Source: CAYRYU01 sp964428355 (GTDB lineage Bacteria; Muiribacteriota; Ozemobacteria; Ozemobacterales; Ozemobacteraceae). From it: a stretch of 64,000 nucleotides of DNA. Position 1 is the stretch's first letter. The number at the start of each line of letters is the position of its first letter. The translations under genes and the position numbers were made by a program. The stretch is taken from assembly GCA_964428355.1 (NCBI GenBank), contig CAYRYU010000007.1:66377-130376 (forward strand), read 5' to 3'. Shown piece after piece: positions 60,145-64,000 of the stretch. The notes beneath the pieces were generated by a model. The model saw nothing but the letters and a program-made list of their open reading frames with translations. It did no database searches and was not told the origin of the DNA.

Positions 60145-63100
60145 GGTCGGCGTCCGGGCTCGTCATCGGTCTTCTCCTGATCTCGTTTCCGTTCGTACTG
60201 CTACTCCACCAGCTTTGGGAGTTCCGGGCTCTCGAACGGGAAACCTGGGCGGGGGAAAAAATCGAAGAAGGGGAGAGGGTCCTGGATTCCCTCCAACGCT
60301 CTTCCGACCCTTCGATACAAACCCGCGCCCTCTTCAAGAAGCTGGTGGGCCGGTTTGAAACCGATTTGAAGACATGTACGCTCAGTAACTCCATGAAAAG
60401 ATCCATCGATTTCCATGGGAGATTCATCCGGAGGCGAATCCCTCCCCACGACTTCGTGATGATCCAGGTGGAGGGTCGGAAGGCCCGGCTCGTCTATCGG
60501 AATGGAACCCGGAAGTACTTCCCGAGCACAAGAAACCTTCGCAACCTTGCGTTGTGGCTGACGGGATACCCTGTCCCCAACCCCGAAGCTTTCCAGAAAA
60601 ACTTGTCCAGGGAGTTGGGTTTCCCTTTCCCGGTATCACCCGTCCATAAGGAGATCGTTTCGGGTGACTGCCGCTTTTTCCATTCGGAGGGGCGTTTACG
60701 GGTCATGTATCTGGATTCTATAACCATCCCTTCGAGTCAGGGAAAGCTCGTCTTCGGAGCGCTCATTGACGCGACATTCCCGAATCCGGGGAACCCTTTG
60801 CCGAAAGGCCGGAAGCCGGTTTCATTCGATTCGGTTCTTGGTGCAAAACTCCTTGCGGGCAGCTGGAACCAGCCTGGTTGCGGCCTGGCTTTTCTCCCCA
60901 ATTGCACCGGGCTGAAGCCCGTTTTCTCCCGTTTCTTCAAGGGGAAGCCGAGCCTGGTGAGGCACCTCGGCAGTCGAACGGGCCGGGCAGGCCTTCGTTC
61001 CCTCCTTGGGGCTTCCGGGGATTTCCTTGCCTGTGAAGCCCGATTCACTCCCGAGTTCCCGTTGCGCCCCATCCTTATCTATTCCGTTTCCACGACTGTC
61101 CCGGGTAAAGGAGAAGCGATTCTGATCCTTGCTCTGATCCTGGCGTGGGTTTCCTGTTGCCGGGCTTTCGTCGAGAAGCGGGTTTTTTCCAGGGGGCCTC
61201 ATTATTCGATCCGGGCGATGTTACTTGCGGCTTTCATCCTGATTGCACTCGTTCCTCTGATTGCCTCCCTGAACCCGGGACGACGGTTGGTTTCCGATGA
61301 CCAGCGGGCGGCCAGGTCGGGGGAAGCAAAGGATCTCGAGGAGGATCTGTCCAGGCTGAGAGAAGGGGGAAGATTTCACCTTTCCTCCCTCATCCAGAAA
61401 ATCAGGAGGGTCTCGCTCGCACCTGACACCGTCAGGAAGATCAGGGAACTGGAGATCGAATCAAGGAGCACGATTGATTCCAAGTTGTCCGGGAAGAAGC
61501 TGCGAGATCTGCTGCTGAGTTCTGCGAAGGACATCAAAGGCGAGGTCCTCAAACCGGGAAACTCGAAGATTTCCTTCATCGGCCCCAAACACTTCGGGTT
61601 CTCGGGAATCCTGGAACCGTCTGTTGGGCCCGGTTCCGGAGGACTGGCGGCAANNNNNNNNNNNNNNNNNNNNNNNNNNNNNNNNNNNNNNNNNNNNNNN
61701 NNNNNNNNNNNNNNNNNNNNNNNNNNNNNNNNNNNNNNNNNNNNNNNNNNNNNTTCTCGGGAATCCTGGAACCGTCTGTTGGGCCCGGTTCCGGAGGACT
61801 GGCGGCAAAATTCGACCTTTTCAAGATCCTCGGTGGAGGAATCCTGAAAAGGCTGTCTCCCGATCTTTTCCCGTTCGACCCCGTGGAAGAGGCATCGGCA
61901 AAGGGACTTGGAAGTCATGTGAGGGAGCAGGGCAAGGAAACCTTCTACCGGTTCCTCCTCTCGAATGCAGGCCCTGAAACGTTCACACGCCTTCTCCATT
62001 ATCCTCTCGGTTTGAACTTCTTCAGCATCGAAGCGATCGGGCTGTATCTGCTGAACATACCCGTTCTATGGGAGGGTGTGGTGCGATACATCGTAACCTG
62101 GGCCTGGGCTGGCATGACCTTCGAACACTCCTTTCTCGACGATTGCCTGGAAAACGGGACCCTGGGAATCCGGAATGGGACGAAGGGCACCTTCGCGGTT
62201 TTCAGCCTCCTCGACAAGTCCTCGAGCGCGTTGAGGCACTGCACTCCCCCCGGAATCGGGAAGTATCCGATCCTCCACAACCTTGTGATGGGAGTCAGGG
62301 ATTCCAAAGGTCCGCAGAGGGCCTTTTCCGCAGAGTCCCAGACTCTTTACGAGGCCCAACCTCCCGCCCAGTTCGGGATGCACATATTCGCTGGTTTCCG
62401 GTCGATCGAAGCATTGGCCAGGACAGCCCAGGCCCAATGGTGGAAGTTCGTCGGGATGATGCTGGGAATACTGTCTCTTGCCGTCCTCGTTGCAATCGGA
62501 TCAGCCCGCTCATTCAATCGACCGTTGAAGAACCTGCTTGACCAGATCGAACGGATAAACCGAAACGATCTTCAAGCCAGCCTCGACGAGACGAGAACGG
62601 ACGAATTCGGCTCGATCGGTGCGGCTTTCAACACGATGGTCAGGAAGCTTCGCGAAGGACGGCTCCTCGGTCGATATGTTTCCCCGTCGGTCAAGAAAGC
62701 ATTGGAGGATGAAAGGTTCCGTGAACAGGCTATCAAGGGACGGAACATGGAAATCACGATCCTTTTCACCCAACTCCTGGGGTTCGAGGAACACGAAGCG
62801 AAAGAGGACCCGGGAGAGACATTCCGCCTGCTGCATCTCCACCTGGATGCGGTTGACCGGGCGGCACGGAAGTTCGGGGGGGAAATAGACAAGGTGATGG
62901 GGGAAAAGATCCTGGTCCTGTTCCACCATGAATCCTTCGAGGATGGAAAGAGCGCTGTCAAAGCCGCCATCGAAACTGCCGCGTTCGTCCGCCGGGAACT
63001 CCAGGAGCAATGCCCCCTTTCTGCGGCAATGGGATTGAACTCAGGAAAGGCCGTGGTTGGGATCCTCGGAGCCAGGGGCGTGAAGCGGGAGTTCACGGCA

Positions 63101-63289
63101 ATCGGAGACCCGGTCAACCTTGCCGCCCGACTGGCGACATTGGCCACGATCACCAGCGGAACGAGGCTGGTAATCTCGGGGACCTCCCTCGCCCTCGCAG
63201 GCGGCGAAACGAGGACGGAAAGGCTCCCTTTCAAGAAGGTCAAGGGGAAAACCCAGGAGGTCGAGGCACATCTGGTTCTCGAGGGGTGA
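60141..63289 (+). CDS. Membrane HAMP-cyclase B (catalytic Asp/Asn/Arg half), split by a false gap
   Basis: Collapsing 155 bp (see 61599-61808) gives one frame of 997 residues. The ATG overlaps the upstream stop (ATGA). The plan equals cyclase A: TM1, sensor 1, TM pair (ILILALILAWVSCCRAFVEK; MLLAAFILIALVPLIASLNP), sensor 2, TM4 (FVGMMLGILSLAVLVAIGSA), HAMP, cyclase domain. The metal Asp positions are Gln826 (LFTQLLGF) and Glu870 (KVMGEKI), but Lys866, Asp938, Asn941 and Arg945 (IGDPVNLAARL) are kept. It complements cyclase A residue for residue, as C2 does C1 in animal adenylyl cyclases. Confidence 0.9.
61599..61808. other. False assembly gap: 55-bp duplicate flanking 100 N
   Basis: The 55 bases at 61599-61653 (starting TTCTCGGGAATC) recur exactly at 61754-61808 after Ns 61654-61753. 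Collapsing restores the frame of cyclase B. Confidence 0.96.
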
Positions 63290-63417
63290 CGGGTTCCCAA
63301 AACACCCGCCGGTGCCCCGCGCCTTACGGGAGCCCCAGAAGAGGGGTTGGAGCGGGGGCTTTTCCCAGGCCCCGTGCTATGGTAGGATTCCACGAAACCT
63401 TCCGCAAAGGAGATTCC

Positions 63418-63906
63418 ATGAAAGCCGTCGAATGTCCCGTCTGCAAGAAACGGATCTTTTCGGAAACCTTCTTCCAGGGGGAGAAGTTTCCATGCCCCCA
63501 TTGCCATCAGGAACTGACGGTGGAACCATACGAGAACGATCCGGTCGTGAAGTCCGATTTCGGGATCCTGGAAACCGAGTGGCCACGCGAAATCTGGAAA
63601 AACAATCGTCTCATCATGACGGAGGAGCGGTTCACGGCCCTTGGCCAGTTCACCCTGGCCGCGATGGAGACCGAGAAATGGCCCGAGGAGACGTTGGCAC
63701 AGCTGAAGAAACGGTTGGCCAACATCCAGAAGATCCGCCAGCTCCTGCAGCAAAACGACTGTTCCGACGAGTTTTTCCGGTTCACCCAGAGCCTTCTGGA
63801 CATCTATATCCAGGTCAGGAAGGAACCCCCCGAATCCCGTCATCCCTCGAATGCGACTCCAGTCCAGGTTCCGATCCGGCCGAATTCGGTCAAGTCAGGG
63901 AAATGA
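63418..63906 (+). CDS. Zinc-ribbon hypothetical protein
   Basis: 162 residues from the ATG at 63418 with AAAGGAG upstream. The first 35 residues are a zinc ribbon (CPVCKKRIFSETFFQGEKFP then CPHCHQE: two CxxC pairs). The rest is helical (FTALGQFTLAAMETEKWPEE; AQLKKRLANIQKIRQLLQQN), with a disordered Pro-rich end. Cytoplasmic, of unknown function. A short intergenic stretch of 128 bp separates it from cyclase B, so its link with that pair is unclear. Confidence 0.8.
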   Translation: MKAVECPVCKKRIFSETFFQGEKFPCPHCHQELTVEPYENDPVVKSDFGILETEWPREIWKNNRLIMTEERFTALGQFTLAAMETEKWPEETLAQLKKRLANIQKIRQLLQQNDCSDEFFRFTQSLLDIYIQVRKEPPESRHPSNATPVQVPIRPNSVKSGK

Positions 63907-64000
63907 CCCTTTCAGGCAGCCCAATCATCATGTCGATGGCGGGATTGTGCCTTCCATGAAGCTTGCCAAGATCCTCTTTTCATGGGAAAATGAAGGAAAG

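Noticed and set aside
59688..61847. 719-codon frame joining the end of cyclase A to cyclase B
   Set aside because: Its first 150 codons overlap cyclase A out of frame; the real start of cyclase B is the ATG at 60141 in the ATGA overlap.
63955..64000. Possible start of another gene at the window edge
   Set aside because: Only 15 codons are visible and no clear ribosome binding site precedes the ATG.

Overview
The window reads as a chromosomal segment of an uncultured, Gram-negative-type bacterium with high G+C and strong purine-rich ribosome binding sites. Lipobox signal peptides, a secretin-type N-domain protein and GspF-type inner-membrane proteins all point to a two-membrane cell. Three 100-N spacers show that it is a scaffold. 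Two of the three are flanked by identical 55-bp sequences, so those contigs actually overlap; this looks like a short-read, probably metagenomic, assembly. I cannot place the organism firmly. The mix of large HAMP/SpoIIE phosphatases, class III cyclases, orphan GspF proteins and PKD-type lipoproteins would suit a candidate phylum such as Riflebacteria, but that is a guess. No tRNA, rRNA, CRISPR array, transposase or phage gene was seen.

Layout. 1-2 kb: cold-shock protein and lysyl-tRNA synthetase. 2-10 kb: a mixed set of envelope and secreted proteins (secretin N-domain protein, VWA protein, membrane-anchored DNA/RNA endonuclease, M20 amidohydrolase, CPBP protease). 10-18.4 kb: four consecutive lipoprotein genes, the last three being tandem paralogues. 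18.4-22.8 kb: SNF2 helicase and SWIM protein pair. 22.8-29.5 kb: an operon on the minus strand with two giant SpoIIE-type phosphatases. 29.6-32.0 kb: an ArsA/Get3-type ATPase translationally coupled to two winged-helix regulators, with a clear promoter and operator. 32-34 kb: secreted or lipoprotein unknowns. 34.4-39.1 kb: an operon containing a membrane protein with a (Cys-His-Ser-Ala)n tail, followed at once by a radical SAM/SPASM enzyme and another membrane protein. 39.2-42 kb: two orphan GspF-like genes and a GYF_2-AIM24 protein. 42.2-44.2 kb: GAF-like/cyclase and GIY-YIG genes. 44.4-52.6 kb: YqiJ-flotillin-giant AAA ATPase operon. 52.6-57 kb: ankyrin, metallopeptidase, cupin, CorA and TIM-barrel genes. 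57-63.3 kb: two coupled membrane cyclases. 63.4 kb: a zinc-ribbon protein.

Most notable points. (1) The two coupled cyclases at 57.0-63.3 kb have complementary active-site losses. The first keeps the metal-binding Asp pair but lacks the Asp/Asn/Arg set; the second has the reverse. This predicts an obligate C1/C2-style heterodimer. (2) The CHSA-tail membrane protein and its radical SAM neighbour look like a substrate/maturase pair. (3) A 180-bp repeat block (120+60 bp) sits in frame inside two unrelated genes, the SNF2 helicase and the radical SAM enzyme. (4) Four giant proteins share one double-sensor membrane layout with interchangeable outputs (phosphatase or cyclase).
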